Origin: Planctomycetota bacterium
Lineage (GTDB): Bacteria > Planctomycetota > Planctomycetia > Pirellulales > UBA1268
Assembly (NCBI GenBank): GCA_003669605.1
Contig: QWOP01000051.1
Location: 1-47,877 of the forward strand
Reading direction: 5' to 3'
Length of the DNA: 47,877 nt
In this document: positions 36,000 through 44,197 of the stretch, piece after piece
How positions within the stretch are numbered: the first letter of the stretch is position 1
How the letters are laid out: each line of letters starts with the position of its first letter
The notes under the pieces: model-generated
What the model saw: the letters and a program-made list of their open reading frames with translations, nothing else
Databases searched by the model: none
Told to the model about the DNA's origin: nothing
Translations under genes and position numbers: made by a program

Positions 36000-37064
36000 T
36001 CAATCTTCCCTGTCAGGGGCGGTGGTGCTGCCACCGGTCGACGCCGCGTGATCGACCGTCGAAGTGGCGCCGAACGACTCCCGGAGGACTTCCGGCGCGA
36101 TGCCACCGGCACAGTGCCGCGTACCGGTATCGAGATTGAACAGCTCCACGGACGCCGGAGCGAACAGCGCTGGATCGAGTTTGTAGAAGTCGTGGCCGGC
36201 CTGTTCGAAGAGCCGGCTGAAGGGTTGCCCGTACGACGCGGAGGCACGGCTGATCATCCGTTCGGCCACAACGGCGAGGCTGGCGTCATCGCCACTGACT
36301 TCCAGGACCACGTGGCCACCATAGAGGATCGCATCGTTGGTGCGGCCGATCGCGGTCAGGTCGTTGGGGGGATCGGGCAACGGAGCCAATGGAGCGCGGC
36401 CCGCACCGCGCCGGATCCGTGCCAGGTCGAAGTGCAGATCGTGCAATTTGTGCAGCGCTGTCTCCAGCGAACGCGCGATCACCTGCAGCGTGCCGGCCGG
36501 ACTGGAGGTGCGGGCCACCAGAAGCAGCAGCTGCTTCGGGGAAACGCCCGCCTCGTCGGCCAACTGCCGACAGACGTTGTCGGGAGGCAAGGTGCTCGAC
36601 TCGAGGAGTCCGACCGCCACCGGAGGCCGCTCCCGGAGGCCGATCGATTGATAGAGATCCTCCCGTCCGATCGCCGCGCGGATCGGACCGCTGGCCATGG
36701 CGAAGTATTTTCCCACCGCCACCTTCCAGCCGGCGTACTGCGAGCCGAGGCAGGCGGCCACCGGCTGGTCGCTCGAAACGGCAACGATTTTCCACGGGCA
36801 GCGTCCCTGCCAGGGATCTCCGGCGGCAATCACGCCCCCTGCCCGCGGCGGCATTCCTGGGCTTTCCACCCACACCTCGCCCAGCCCTGCCAGCGCCGCT
36901 TCGGCCAGTACCAAGCCGGCGGCCTCGCCCCCAGGAGCCTTTACTCCACAGTCGATGACACGGACGCCGTCGGGGGTGGTGTGCGTCGTGATACCGAGGT
37001 CGCCGGCGGCGGCCAGCGCCCGCTTCACGATCTCGGCCGCCTGCCTGTTGAGATGCATCGCCAT
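36000..37064 (-). CDS. mch: Methenyltetrahydromethanopterin cyclohydrolase
   Basis: A 354-residue Mch. Family blocks are LNRQAAEIVKRALAAAGDLG, VRVIDCGVKAPGG, GLVLAEAALAGLGEV, DQPVAACLGSQYAGWKVAVG, KYFAMASGPIRAAI, TSSPAGTLQVIARSLETALHKLH, and YGQPFSRLFEQAGHDFYKLD followed by LFAPA near the C terminus. It interconverts methenyl-H4MPT and formyl-H4MPT. The frame opens at 37199; the ATG at 37064 fits the family start best, with 37058 as an alternative. About 25 residues of Ser/Thr-rich tail exceed the core. It is directly followed by the RimK-like gene. The formyltransferase (Fhc) genes that should act next are not in the window. Confidence 0.95.
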   Translation of the reverse strand: MAMHLNRQAAEIVKRALAAAGDLGITTHTTPDGVRVIDCGVKAPGGEAAGLVLAEAALAGLGEVWVESPGMPPRAGGVIAAGDPWQGRCPWKIVAVSSDQPVAACLGSQYAGWKVAVGKYFAMASGPIRAAIGREDLYQSIGLRERPPVAVGLLESSTLPPDNVCRQLADEAGVSPKQLLLLVARTSSPAGTLQVIARSLETALHKLHDLHFDLARIRRGAGRAPLAPLPDPPNDLTAIGRTNDAILYGGHVVLEVSGDDASLAVVAERMISRASASYGQPFSRLFEQAGHDFYKLDPALFAPASVELFNLDTGTRHCAGGIAPEVLRESFGATSTVDHAASTGGSTTAPDRED

Positions 37065-37275
37065 GGAACGAAGGCCCTTCGGGGGAGCCGTTCCCTGGCC
37101 AGGATTCAATGGAGCGTGCCGTCCCCTGACGACCCCCCGATCAGCCACTCCATGCCCGATCGGAAATGCCATAATGGATTCCGGTAGGACGGGGGGCAAT
37201 CCCCGCTCCGGTTCCGCGGCAATGCCGGTGCGTCCGCTGTCTCCCCTCCTCTTAAGTCAGCCCCGAGAGATTCCC

Positions 37276-37947
37276 GTGCCCAGCCTGACGGTCGAGAACT
37301 ACGTGAAGACGATCCACCAGATCACCTCTGCGCAGCAAGGCGGCGCCGCAACCACAGGGCAGATCGCCTCGGCGCTGGATGTCTCGCCCGGTACCGTGAC
37401 GAGCATGCTCAAGACGCTCGATGCAGCACGGCTGGCGACGCACCGCCCCTACGAGGGCGTGTCGCTGACTCAGTCCGGTCGGCTGCTGGCGCTGCGGGTC
37501 ATTCGCCGTCACAGGCTGCTGGAGTTGTTCCTGCTGCGGACCCTCGACATGAACTGGGACGAGGTCCACGATGAGGCCGAGCACATGGAGCATGCGGTCA
37601 GCGACCTGCTCGTCGACCGGATCGATGCCTATCTCGGCCATCCACGGGTCGATCCGCACGGTGATCCGATCCCCCGTGCCGATGATGATGCTGTGGCCGA
37701 CGACGACCTTCCGCCCCCTCGATCGCTGGCCGATTGTCCGGCCGGCAGTCGGTTCCGCATCACCCGCGTCCTCGATCAATCGGCGGGGTTTCTCCGCTAC
37801 CTCACCGACTCCGGACTCGTCCTGGGTACCGAGGGGGAGGTGGAACGCAATCCCGACGGCGCCGCACTGATGCGGGTCCGCCTCGGACGCCGTGCGCTGG
37901 CGTTGGCGATCGAAGCTGCCGGAAAACTGGTGGTTGCAGAGGGCTGA
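37276..37947 (+). CDS. DtxR/MntR-family metal-dependent regulator
   Basis: A 223-residue protein. The N-terminal winged HTH reads VENYVKTIHQITS, then TTGQIASALDVSPGTVTSML and YEGVSLTQSGRLLALRVIRR. The metal-binding dimerisation helix is WDEVHDEAEHMEHAVSDLLV with the His and Glu ligands of the family. The C-terminal part from about residue 150 resembles an FeoA/SH3-like domain (CPAGSRFRITRVLDQ). The start is GTG at 37276, preceded by GAGAG. Such proteins repress manganese or iron uptake genes when metal is bound. It lies between mch and the CitG-PTPS gene, so it could control them, but no transporter is adjacent. Metal identity is unknown. Confidence 0.85.
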   Translation: MPSLTVENYVKTIHQITSAQQGGAATTGQIASALDVSPGTVTSMLKTLDAARLATHRPYEGVSLTQSGRLLALRVIRRHRLLELFLLRTLDMNWDEVHDEAEHMEHAVSDLLVDRIDAYLGHPRVDPHGDPIPRADDDAVADDDLPPPRSLADCPAGSRFRITRVLDQSAGFLRYLTDSGLVLGTEGEVERNPDGAALMRVRLGRRALALAIEAAGKLVVAEG

Positions 37948-37965
37948 CGTGCGCCTGCCGCACAG

Positions 37966-39555
37966 TCACTCAGGCACGCTCTCCCAAACCCCTTCCTGGC
38001 CGAGGCACTCATCGACCGCGATGCACAGCCGGCCGTCGAGGGGAGAGCCCGCCGCCGCCATCGCCGTGCGGAGTTCATGGCCGATCCATCCGGCGATCCA
38101 TTCCGCCGTCGTGTTGGCCAGTGGCAGCAGCACGCATTCGTCGGCGGGGAACACCCAGCGGCGGCGCCCGAAACGCACGGTCACCTCGTGAACGCCGTCC
38201 GGCCCCACATCCAACGTGACCGGGAGGAGCGGATTGCCTGTGGGAAGGAGCATGCGGTGGTCGAGGCGGGAGATGATCACCGAGAGGGTATCGCGCAGAC
38301 AGATGAAATCGACCACCATCCCGTGGGCATCGGGGATGCCGTCGACAGTCACAGCCACAGTCCAGTTGTGCCCGTGGATCGGCTCGCAGAGTTGATCGCT
38401 GAGCGTGATGAAGTGCCCGGCGGCGAAGACGTGCACCGCCTTGCGAAGTCTGACCTGATGGCGTTGCATCACGCGTGGTTTCCTCAAAGGACGAAAGTCG
38501 TGGCGGCAGGCCACGTCTGGGAGTCGGGGTGGGCCGGAGAAAGCATGCCGCAGCCGGCCATCGCGGAGAAGAATGTACACCGCCGCAGCACAGAGATCAG
38601 CCGTGGTGCCGGGGTTGATCCGCAGTGGAGCGCGGAGTTCGCGGTCAAACTCCGCGACAGCCTGCCGCCAGCGGTCGCTGGGGCTGGCGATCACCTCCGC
38701 CGCCCGCAGAGAGACGGCGTTGGCCACGGCGGCGCCGTGCCGCCTGTGGATCAGGGAATCGGGCTGCCGAGCCAACTGGCGGAGGTGGCCGCGGACGAGG
38801 GAGTCGCTAAAAGAATGGCCAGAGTCGATCTCCCCGAGGATGTCGTTGACCAGGCCGTCGAGCAACCATCCATAGCCCTCGACCCACAAGCGGGCGATCG
38901 AATCCAGGGGGGAGGCCAATGCCATCGCGGCGAGCAGATTCTCGGGAGGAGGCCCGCCAAGATCCCACTTTCCTCTCCTTCCCATGCCGCCAGGCGCTGC
39001 CGACTCGATCGCCCGCCAGGTGTCGGCGGCATCGGCGGGGGTCAGCCCGGCGAGCAGGGCCGCGACGGCCCCGGCATCCAACGGAGCGCTGAGATCGCTC
39101 CCCGGAACCGCAGCCATCGGGGCGATCGCGAGAATGATCCCCAGGTTGGCGTTGGACCGTGTCACCAGGCGCGACGCGGTGACCGCGTCGAGGATCGTCC
39201 GTCCCAGCGGCCGACCGGGGGCGGAGTCCATGGCAGGTGCGATCGCGCGCCCCGCCGCCACGAGCTCAGCGTGCGACAGATCGGTGAACGGTGCGCCGGG
39301 GAAGACGTTCCCCGGCTTGGGGGCGGACGCCTCAAACCGGCAGGCCTCGGCGGCGCACCAACCCCGGCTCCATGGTTGGGGTGTCAACGCGAAAGCCGGC
39401 TGGAGCCTGTCCGGGGCGCCAAGCGGCGCCGCTGGAACGAGTTCCGGATGCGGAATGCTCTGGTGCACAGGGGGGAATGGCCGGGGGCGAAACTGCTCAC
39501 GGAGACGACATCGAGGCGGGGTAGACTCGTGCTGTCCGCAGGCTTCCCGCACCAT
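37966..39555 (-). CDS. Fusion of CitG-like and PTPS/QueD-like domains
   Basis: A 529-residue open frame. Residues about 65-345 resemble triphosphoribosyl-dephospho-CoA synthase (CitG/COG1767): EASAPKPGNV at 75-84, TRSNANLGIILAIAP, and helical blocks to AAVYILL. Residues 363-529 are a 6-pyruvoyltetrahydropterin synthase domain: VFAAGH, CEPIHGHNW, VDFICLRDTL, LDHR and the late VDECLGQEGVWE. Zinc ligands are His381, His394 and His396; Cys390 and Glu391 sit side by side at the catalytic position. Both halves are in one frame with no stop. The start is uncertain: the first 50 residues are low in complexity, and GTG at 39468 or TTG at 39387 are alternatives. Its setting by mch suggests H4MPT pterin synthesis (inference). 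Confidence 0.8.
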   Translation of the reverse strand: MVREACGQHESTPPRCRLREQFRPRPFPPVHQSIPHPELVPAAPLGAPDRLQPAFALTPQPWSRGWCAAEACRFEASAPKPGNVFPGAPFTDLSHAELVAAGRAIAPAMDSAPGRPLGRTILDAVTASRLVTRSNANLGIILAIAPMAAVPGSDLSAPLDAGAVAALLAGLTPADAADTWRAIESAAPGGMGRRGKWDLGGPPPENLLAAMALASPLDSIARLWVEGYGWLLDGLVNDILGEIDSGHSFSDSLVRGHLRQLARQPDSLIHRRHGAAVANAVSLRAAEVIASPSDRWRQAVAEFDRELRAPLRINPGTTADLCAAAVYILLRDGRLRHAFSGPPRLPDVACRHDFRPLRKPRVMQRHQVRLRKAVHVFAAGHFITLSDQLCEPIHGHNWTVAVTVDGIPDAHGMVVDFICLRDTLSVIISRLDHRMLLPTGNPLLPVTLDVGPDGVHEVTVRFGRRRWVFPADECVLLPLANTTAEWIAGWIGHELRTAMAAAGSPLDGRLCIAVDECLGQEGVWESVPE

Positions 39556-39605
39556 ACCATGCCCGCGGAGCCACCGGCCGTGCCACTGCCAACGGGAATC
39601 CCCCT

Positions 39606-41828
39606 ATGACCACCAGCGACTCCAGTACCGAACGCCCCATCGGCCCGGATTGCTTCATCAACAGGGAGTTGAGTTGGTTGGAATTCAATCTCCGCGTCTT
39701 GGAGGAGGCCGAGAACACCAAAAATCCGCTGATGGAAAGGCTGAAGTTCCTGGCGATCTTCAGTTCCAACATCGATGAGTTTTTCATGGTCCGGGTGTCG
39801 GGGGTCCGCGAGCAGGCATTTGGCGAGAGTGCCCCGCAGGACACGCCCCCCGACGGCACGACACCGCTGGAGCAGTTGCGGAGATTGGCAGAGCGGACGC
39901 AGGAACTTGTCGCCCGCCAGTACCGATGCCTGCGGGAGAGCATTGGCCCGGCGATGGTCGCCGAAGGGTTCCAACTCGTCCGCTACGCCGATCTTGACGC
40001 CCAGCAATTGGCCCGCGTGGATCGCTTCTTCAACGAGCGTGCCCTGCCGATTCTGACGCCGATGGCCGTCGATCCGGCCCATCCATCCCCCCGCTACCAC
40101 AACCGTGGCCTGTACATCGGCGCCCGCTTGGAGCAGAAGCAGGGGTTGGGGCCGAGGCGGCTGTTTGCCGTCGTGCAGGTGCCGCAGGTCCTCCCCCGGT
40201 TCGTCAACGTCGGCTGCGAAATTCCCGGCCAGCACCGCTTTGTACTCCTCGAGGATCTTGTGGCCGCCCGGCTGTCGCAACTTTTCGGCGGATTCACGGT
40301 ACTCTCCTGGACCGCCTTCCGGATCACTCGCGACAGCGATCTGGAACTGCTTGAGCAGGAGTCCGACGACATGCTCAAGCTCATCGAGGAACGCCTCAAG
40401 GCCCGTCAACGCGGCCAAGGAGTGCGGATCGAGGTCTCGGCGCGTTCGGCGGACGATTCCGTGGCCCGGGCGATCATCGAGGATGAAGAACTCCACGACG
40501 AAGAGGGAGACGGTGGCTACGGCGAGGTCTACCGGATCGACGGGCCGCTCGACCTCACCTGCCTGTGGGAACTGCACAGGCTCCCTGGCTACCCGATGCT
40601 CCACGATCCTCCATTCACTCCCCGGATGCCGCGGGGATTGCGGCGTGGTGACGATCTGTTTGCGATGATCGCCGCCCACGACATCCTTCTCCACCATCCC
40701 TACGAGTCCTTCGATCCAGTGGTGGAGTTTGTCACCCGGGCTGCTGCGGATCCTCGTGTCCTGGCCATCAAGCAGACTCTCTACCGCACCTCGGGGGATT
40801 CGCCAATCTCGCGGGCCCTGATCGTGGCGGCAGAGTCTGGCAAGCATGTCACGGCACTGGTCGAACTCAAGGCCCGGTTCGACGAGGCCAACAATGTCAG
40901 TTGGGCCCGCCAACTGGAGCGGGCTGGCGTGCACGTCGTGTTTGGCTTTCTCGACCTCAAGACGCACTGCAAGCTGTCGATGGTAGTGCGAAACGAGGGG
41001 CACGGCCTGCGCCGCTATGTCCACCTTGGCACCGGCAACTACAACCCCACCACCGCGCTGTCGTACACCGACATCGGCCTGTTCACTGCCGACGAACAAT
41101 TTGCCGAGGATGCCTCGGCCGTCTTCAACCTCCTCACGGGCTACTCGCAGGGCCACGCTTGGCGGAAGCTGATTGTGGCCCCCAACGACCTCCACCGGCG
41201 CACGCTGGAACTGATCCATGAGCAGGCCGCGCGGGCCCGGTCGGGGAAGCCGTCTCGGATTTTCGCCAAGCTCAACGCCTTAGTCGATCCCGACGTCATC
41301 GAGGCGTTGTACCGTGCCAGCCAGGCGGGGGTGCCGATCGACATCGTCCCCCGGGGGATCTGTGCCCTCCGTCCGGGAGTCAAAGGCCTGAGCGAGACGA
41401 TCCGCGTGCGGAGCATCATCGACCGTTTCCTCGAACACAGTCGGATCTACATCTTTGGGCCGGACGACGAGGCGAAGGTGTACATCTCCAGTGCCGACTG
41501 GATGCCGCGGAATTTCTTCCGTCGGGTGGAAGTGATGGTGCCGATCGAGACTCCGGCGCTGGTGTCCCAGATCCTCCGCGAGATCGTGCCGGTGTATCTC
41601 GCCGACAACACCCGCGCCCGTGTCATGGAGGGGGACGGCAGTTTCCACCTCCTCCATCCCGGCCCCGGGGAAGAGCCGGTGCGGTGTCAGTCGTACTTCC
41701 TCGAGGAGAAGGGGGAGTCGCCGCGGGCCCCGGCGGAGATTGCTGGCGATATCCAGCGGTCGACCGGATTGCCATCGATGGAAGCTGCCGCCCCGGCCCG
41801 TCGGGCGAAGCGGTCCCAGCGGCGTTGA
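39606..41828 (+). CDS. ppk: Polyphosphate kinase 1
   Basis: A 740-residue PPK1. The N-terminal domain starts FINRELSWLEFNLRVLEEAE with FSSNIDEFFMVRVSG. The catalytic part has HHPYESFDPVVEFV, LYRTSGDSPISRAL and ELKARFDEANNVSWARQLE. The two phospholipase-D-like histidines are His454 (KTHCKLSMV) and His473 (RYVHLGTGNYNP), 19 apart as His435 and His454 in E. coli. The C-terminal half has VDPDVIEALYRASQAGVPID, GLSETIRVRSIIDRFLEHSR and SADWMPRNFFRRVEV. It makes polyphosphate from ATP reversibly. The ATG at 39606 is divergent from the CitG-PTPS frame by only 50 bases and lacks a clear ribosome site. Confidence 0.97.
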   Translation: MTTSDSSTERPIGPDCFINRELSWLEFNLRVLEEAENTKNPLMERLKFLAIFSSNIDEFFMVRVSGVREQAFGESAPQDTPPDGTTPLEQLRRLAERTQELVARQYRCLRESIGPAMVAEGFQLVRYADLDAQQLARVDRFFNERALPILTPMAVDPAHPSPRYHNRGLYIGARLEQKQGLGPRRLFAVVQVPQVLPRFVNVGCEIPGQHRFVLLEDLVAARLSQLFGGFTVLSWTAFRITRDSDLELLEQESDDMLKLIEERLKARQRGQGVRIEVSARSADDSVARAIIEDEELHDEEGDGGYGEVYRIDGPLDLTCLWELHRLPGYPMLHDPPFTPRMPRGLRRGDDLFAMIAAHDILLHHPYESFDPVVEFVTRAAADPRVLAIKQTLYRTSGDSPISRALIVAAESGKHVTALVELKARFDEANNVSWARQLERAGVHVVFGFLDLKTHCKLSMVVRNEGHGLRRYVHLGTGNYNPTTALSYTDIGLFTADEQFAEDASAVFNLLTGYSQGHAWRKLIVAPNDLHRRTLELIHEQAARARSGKPSRIFAKLNALVDPDVIEALYRASQAGVPIDIVPRGICALRPGVKGLSETIRVRSIIDRFLEHSRIYIFGPDDEAKVYISSADWMPRNFFRRVEVMVPIETPALVSQILREIVPVYLADNTRARVMEGDGSFHLLHPGPGEEPVRCQSYFLEEKGESPRAPAEIAGDIQRSTGLPSMEAAAPARRAKRSQRR

Positions 41829-42071
41829 GTGCTGCCATGAGGCGAGCGTCGGGGCCGTGATTGCGAATCGGTGCGCGTGGCACAGCCGCGCCAATCATGC
41901 CGCTTGAAGGGGGTCACCGCCGGTCCGTAAGATCGTGAAATCAGGGTCCGCGACCGGCCGATTTTTTCACGGTGGCCGGATCGGACAGACCTTGAGACAC
42001 CAGAAGACACCTTCAGACACATTGGCCCGAAGGGCACCCAGGGCCGATCCCGCGGGGACGGCGCAGCCGCG

Positions 42072-43028
42072 ATGGCCGACGACCACTATCAGACACTCGG
42101 AGTGCCGCGGACGGCATCTGCGGAAGACATCCGCAAGGCGTACCGCGAATTAGCCCGAAAATACCACCCCGATCTCCATCCCGACGACACATCGGCGAAG
42201 GAGAAGTTCAAGCAGGTGCAGGCGGCATTCGACACGCTCAACGACCAAAGCAAGCGTGAGATGTACGACCGTTACGGCAGTGCCTTCGAGGGGGTTGCCG
42301 GCGGTGGCGGTCCGCGACGCGGTCCGGGCGGTGGCGGTGCGGCAGGAGCGAATCCTTTCGGCGGCGGCAGCGAGATCGATCTCGAAAGCCTCTTCGGCGG
42401 GGGTGGTTTCGCCGACTTGTTTGGTGGTGGCGGCGGCGGAAAATCCCGCGCTCGTCGCAAAGTCCCCAAGCAAGCTGGCGAAGACATCACGGCGCGGATC
42501 GTGGTTCCGTTTCGGATGGCCATCGATGGTGGGAAGACCGATGTCAAGATCGAGCGGGGAGGAACGGGGGAGACGATCAGCGTCACCATTCCCCAGGGGG
42601 TTCCCGATGGAGCGAGAATGCGACTGCGCGGTCAGGGAATGCCGGGCAGCGGGGGCGGACAGACGGGCGACTTGTTGCTCGAGGTGGGGATTGAAGAGCA
42701 CCCTGTCTATCGACGGGACGGCGACACGTTGGAGGTGACGTTGCCCATCAGCCTGGCCGAGGCCGTGGAAGGGGCGAAGGTCGATGTACCGACGCCGTGG
42801 GGCGTGATCGCACTGCGGATCCCGCCGCTGACCAGCAGCGGCCGCAAGTTGCGTGCTGCGGGGATGGGTGTCCGCCATGCCAACGGGCATAAGGGTGACC
42901 TGATCGCCGAGGTGCAGATCGTTCTCCCCGCCACCATCCCCTCTGCCGACGTGGTGCAGCAACTGCTGGCCGCGGCCCGCGAGGCGGGGGCTGGGGCTCC
43001 CGACCCGAGGGCGCTGCTGAAGTGGTGA
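42072..43028 (+). CDS. DnaJ/CbpA-type co-chaperone without zinc finger
   Basis: A 318-residue protein. Residues 1-70 form a J domain (YQTLGVPRTASAEDIRKAYR, HPD at 32-34). A glycine-rich linker of about 50 residues follows (GGGGPRRGPGGGG, LFGGGGFADLFGGGGGG). Then come two beta-type substrate domains (KTDVKIERGG, VTIPQGVPDGARMRLRGQGM, GDLLLEVGIEEHPVYRRDGD). The four CxxCxGxG zinc repeats of DnaJ are absent, so it is of the CbpA/type II kind. It stimulates a DnaK partner; no dnaK is in the window. Its stop overlaps the rnpA start as GTGA, implying translational coupling to rnpA. Confidence 0.92.
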   Translation: MADDHYQTLGVPRTASAEDIRKAYRELARKYHPDLHPDDTSAKEKFKQVQAAFDTLNDQSKREMYDRYGSAFEGVAGGGGPRRGPGGGGAAGANPFGGGSEIDLESLFGGGGFADLFGGGGGGKSRARRKVPKQAGEDITARIVVPFRMAIDGGKTDVKIERGGTGETISVTIPQGVPDGARMRLRGQGMPGSGGGQTGDLLLEVGIEEHPVYRRDGDTLEVTLPISLAEAVEGAKVDVPTPWGVIALRIPPLTSSGRKLRAAGMGVRHANGHKGDLIAEVQIVLPATIPSADVVQQLLAAAREAGAGAPDPRALLKW

Positions 43029-43474
43029 CACCAACGCGGTTGGGACTGCCGCCTGCGGCCCGGTTGCGGCGCCCATCCGAGTTCGAGCGGGTGTACGGGT
43101 TCCGCCGCAGTGCGGCCGACGGATCGATCGTCGTCTATGCCTGCCCGGCAGCGGTGGTTGACGGTGCGACTGCTGCCGAGCGTGCCGTGAGGGTGCGGTT
43201 GGGGCTTTCGGTGTCGAGGCGGGTGGGCAACGCCGTCGTGCGGAACGGCTGGAAGCGGCGGTTGCGCGAGGCGTTCCGCTTGATGCAGGGACGTCTGCCT
43301 CCAGGACAGGATTACATCGTCGTCGTCCGTCCGGGGAAGATGCCGGAGGGGGAACGGGGTGCTCGTGCAGTGGAGGAGACGCTGCTTTCCCTGGCGGAGC
43401 GGATCGTGTCCCGATCGGGCTATCGGACGGCGTCAGTACCAGCTGTGGGCTATCGCCAGCCAAGGCGGCGTTGA
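43025..43474 (+). CDS. rnpA: RNase P protein component
   Basis: A 149-residue RnpA. It begins ARLRRPSEFERVYGFRRSAA, a pattern typical for the family, with a conserved Phe pair region. It then has VRLGLSVSRRVGNAVVRNGW and KRRLREAFRLMQG, which contains the RNR signature helix, and DYIVVVRPG. It binds the RNase P RNA encoded at 33781 and improves tRNA processing. The start is GTG at 43025, overlapping the dnaJ-type stop by 4 bases; GTG at 43022 is possible. rpmH, normally just upstream, is replaced here by the co-chaperone gene. yidD follows. Confidence 0.93.
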   Translation: MTPTRLGLPPAARLRRPSEFERVYGFRRSAADGSIVVYACPAAVVDGATAAERAVRVRLGLSVSRRVGNAVVRNGWKRRLREAFRLMQGRLPPGQDYIVVVRPGKMPEGERGARAVEETLLSLAERIVSRSGYRTASVPAVGYRQPRRR

Positions 43475-43502
43475 AGATGGGCTAGGAAGGTTGGGCGGAT
43501 CG

Positions 43503-43769
43503 ATGCAGCGGCCGCGAAAAAACCCCCCTCTGGAGCGCTTGGCATCGGTGGCAGACCGGGCCGTGGCGTGGCCGATTCTCGCGGCCATCCGCGTCTACCA
43601 GCGCTTTCTCAGTGGCCTGCTCGGCCGCTCCTGCCGCTACCGACCCACTTGCAGCGAGTATTTCCATGCAGCTGTGAAGAAACATGGCGTGGTGGTGGGC
43701 TGTTTCCGTGGCACCCTCCGCATCTGTCGCTGCCATCCCTGGAGCCGTGGTGGCTACGATCCTCCCTGA
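43503..43769 (+). CDS. yidD: Membrane protein insertion efficiency factor YidD
   Basis: An 88-residue YidD. It has the family core AAIRVYQRFLSGLLGRSCRY followed by RPTCSEYFHAAVKKHG and GTLRICRCHPWSRGGYDPP, with three of the conserved cysteines. It helps YidC insert membrane proteins. It starts 28 bases after rnpA, the conserved order, but yidC does not follow; a convergent Nudix gene overlaps its last 16 bases. The ATG at 43503 is chosen because the family homology begins shortly after. Confidence 0.95.
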   Translation: MQRPRKNPPLERLASVADRAVAWPILAAIRVYQRFLSGLLGRSCRYRPTCSEYFHAAVKKHGVVVGCFRGTLRICRCHPWSRGGYDPP

Positions 43770-44197
43770 TCGCCGCTCGGCGGCAGGATCGTCCCCGCTA
43801 TCAACCGCTCGAGGATGCGCCGGTTGGCGGTGGGAAATGGCAACTGTGCCAGGTCTGCCATCGGCAGCCACGCAAACGGCGGTCTGGGGATGACTGGCCC
43901 TGGGAGCGGTGCCGCGGCGAAGAACCGGATCTCGATGTTGCCAGCGGAGGATGTGGCGGGCACCACTTCCAAGAGGGCGCCGATACGAACGGCCAGTCCC
44001 GTCTCCTCGAGGCACTCGCGGGCCGCAGCATGGGCCGCCGACTCCCCTGCCTCCAGCTTGCCGCCGGGAAATTCGGCCAGGCCGGCGGCGTCCAGTGCCA
44101 TCGCCGACCTCCTGCCGACGAGCACGCTGTCGCCAGCCACGACGACTGCCACCGCGATCACGGTGGCAGTCGCCGTCGATTGGTGGTGGGGCGTCAT
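43754..44197 (-). CDS. mutT: MutT-like Nudix hydrolase
   Basis: A 147-residue Nudix protein. The Nudix box is GGKLEAGESAAHAAARECLE followed by ETGL, matching G-x5-E-x7-R-E-x-x-E-E-x-G with one Leu at a tolerated place. An N-terminal strand VIAVAVVVAGDSVLVGRR and a late FAWLPMADLAQLPFPTANR fit the MutT/8-oxo-dGTP type. The symbol is a best guess; other dinucleoside or nucleotide pyrophosphatases are possible. The ATG overlaps the fabI stop as ATGA, so it is coupled to fabI. Its end overlaps yidD on the opposite strand by 16 bases. Confidence 0.8.
   Translation of the reverse strand: MTPHHQSTATATVIAVAVVVAGDSVLVGRRSAMALDAAGLAEFPGGKLEAGESAAHAAARECLEETGLAVRIGALLEVVPATSSAGNIEIRFFAAAPLPGPVIPRPPFAWLPMADLAQLPFPTANRRILERLIAGTILPPSGDQGGS

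Noticed and set aside
39384-41219. 611-codon open frame antisense to ppk
   Set aside because: It mirrors a clear PPK1 on the plus strand; long antisense frames are expected at this GC content, and its peptide resembles no family.
41930-41990. Terminator near the T6 tract before the dnaJ-type gene
   Set aside because: The CCGGCC/GGCCGG arms enclose the T-tract in the loop instead of preceding it.
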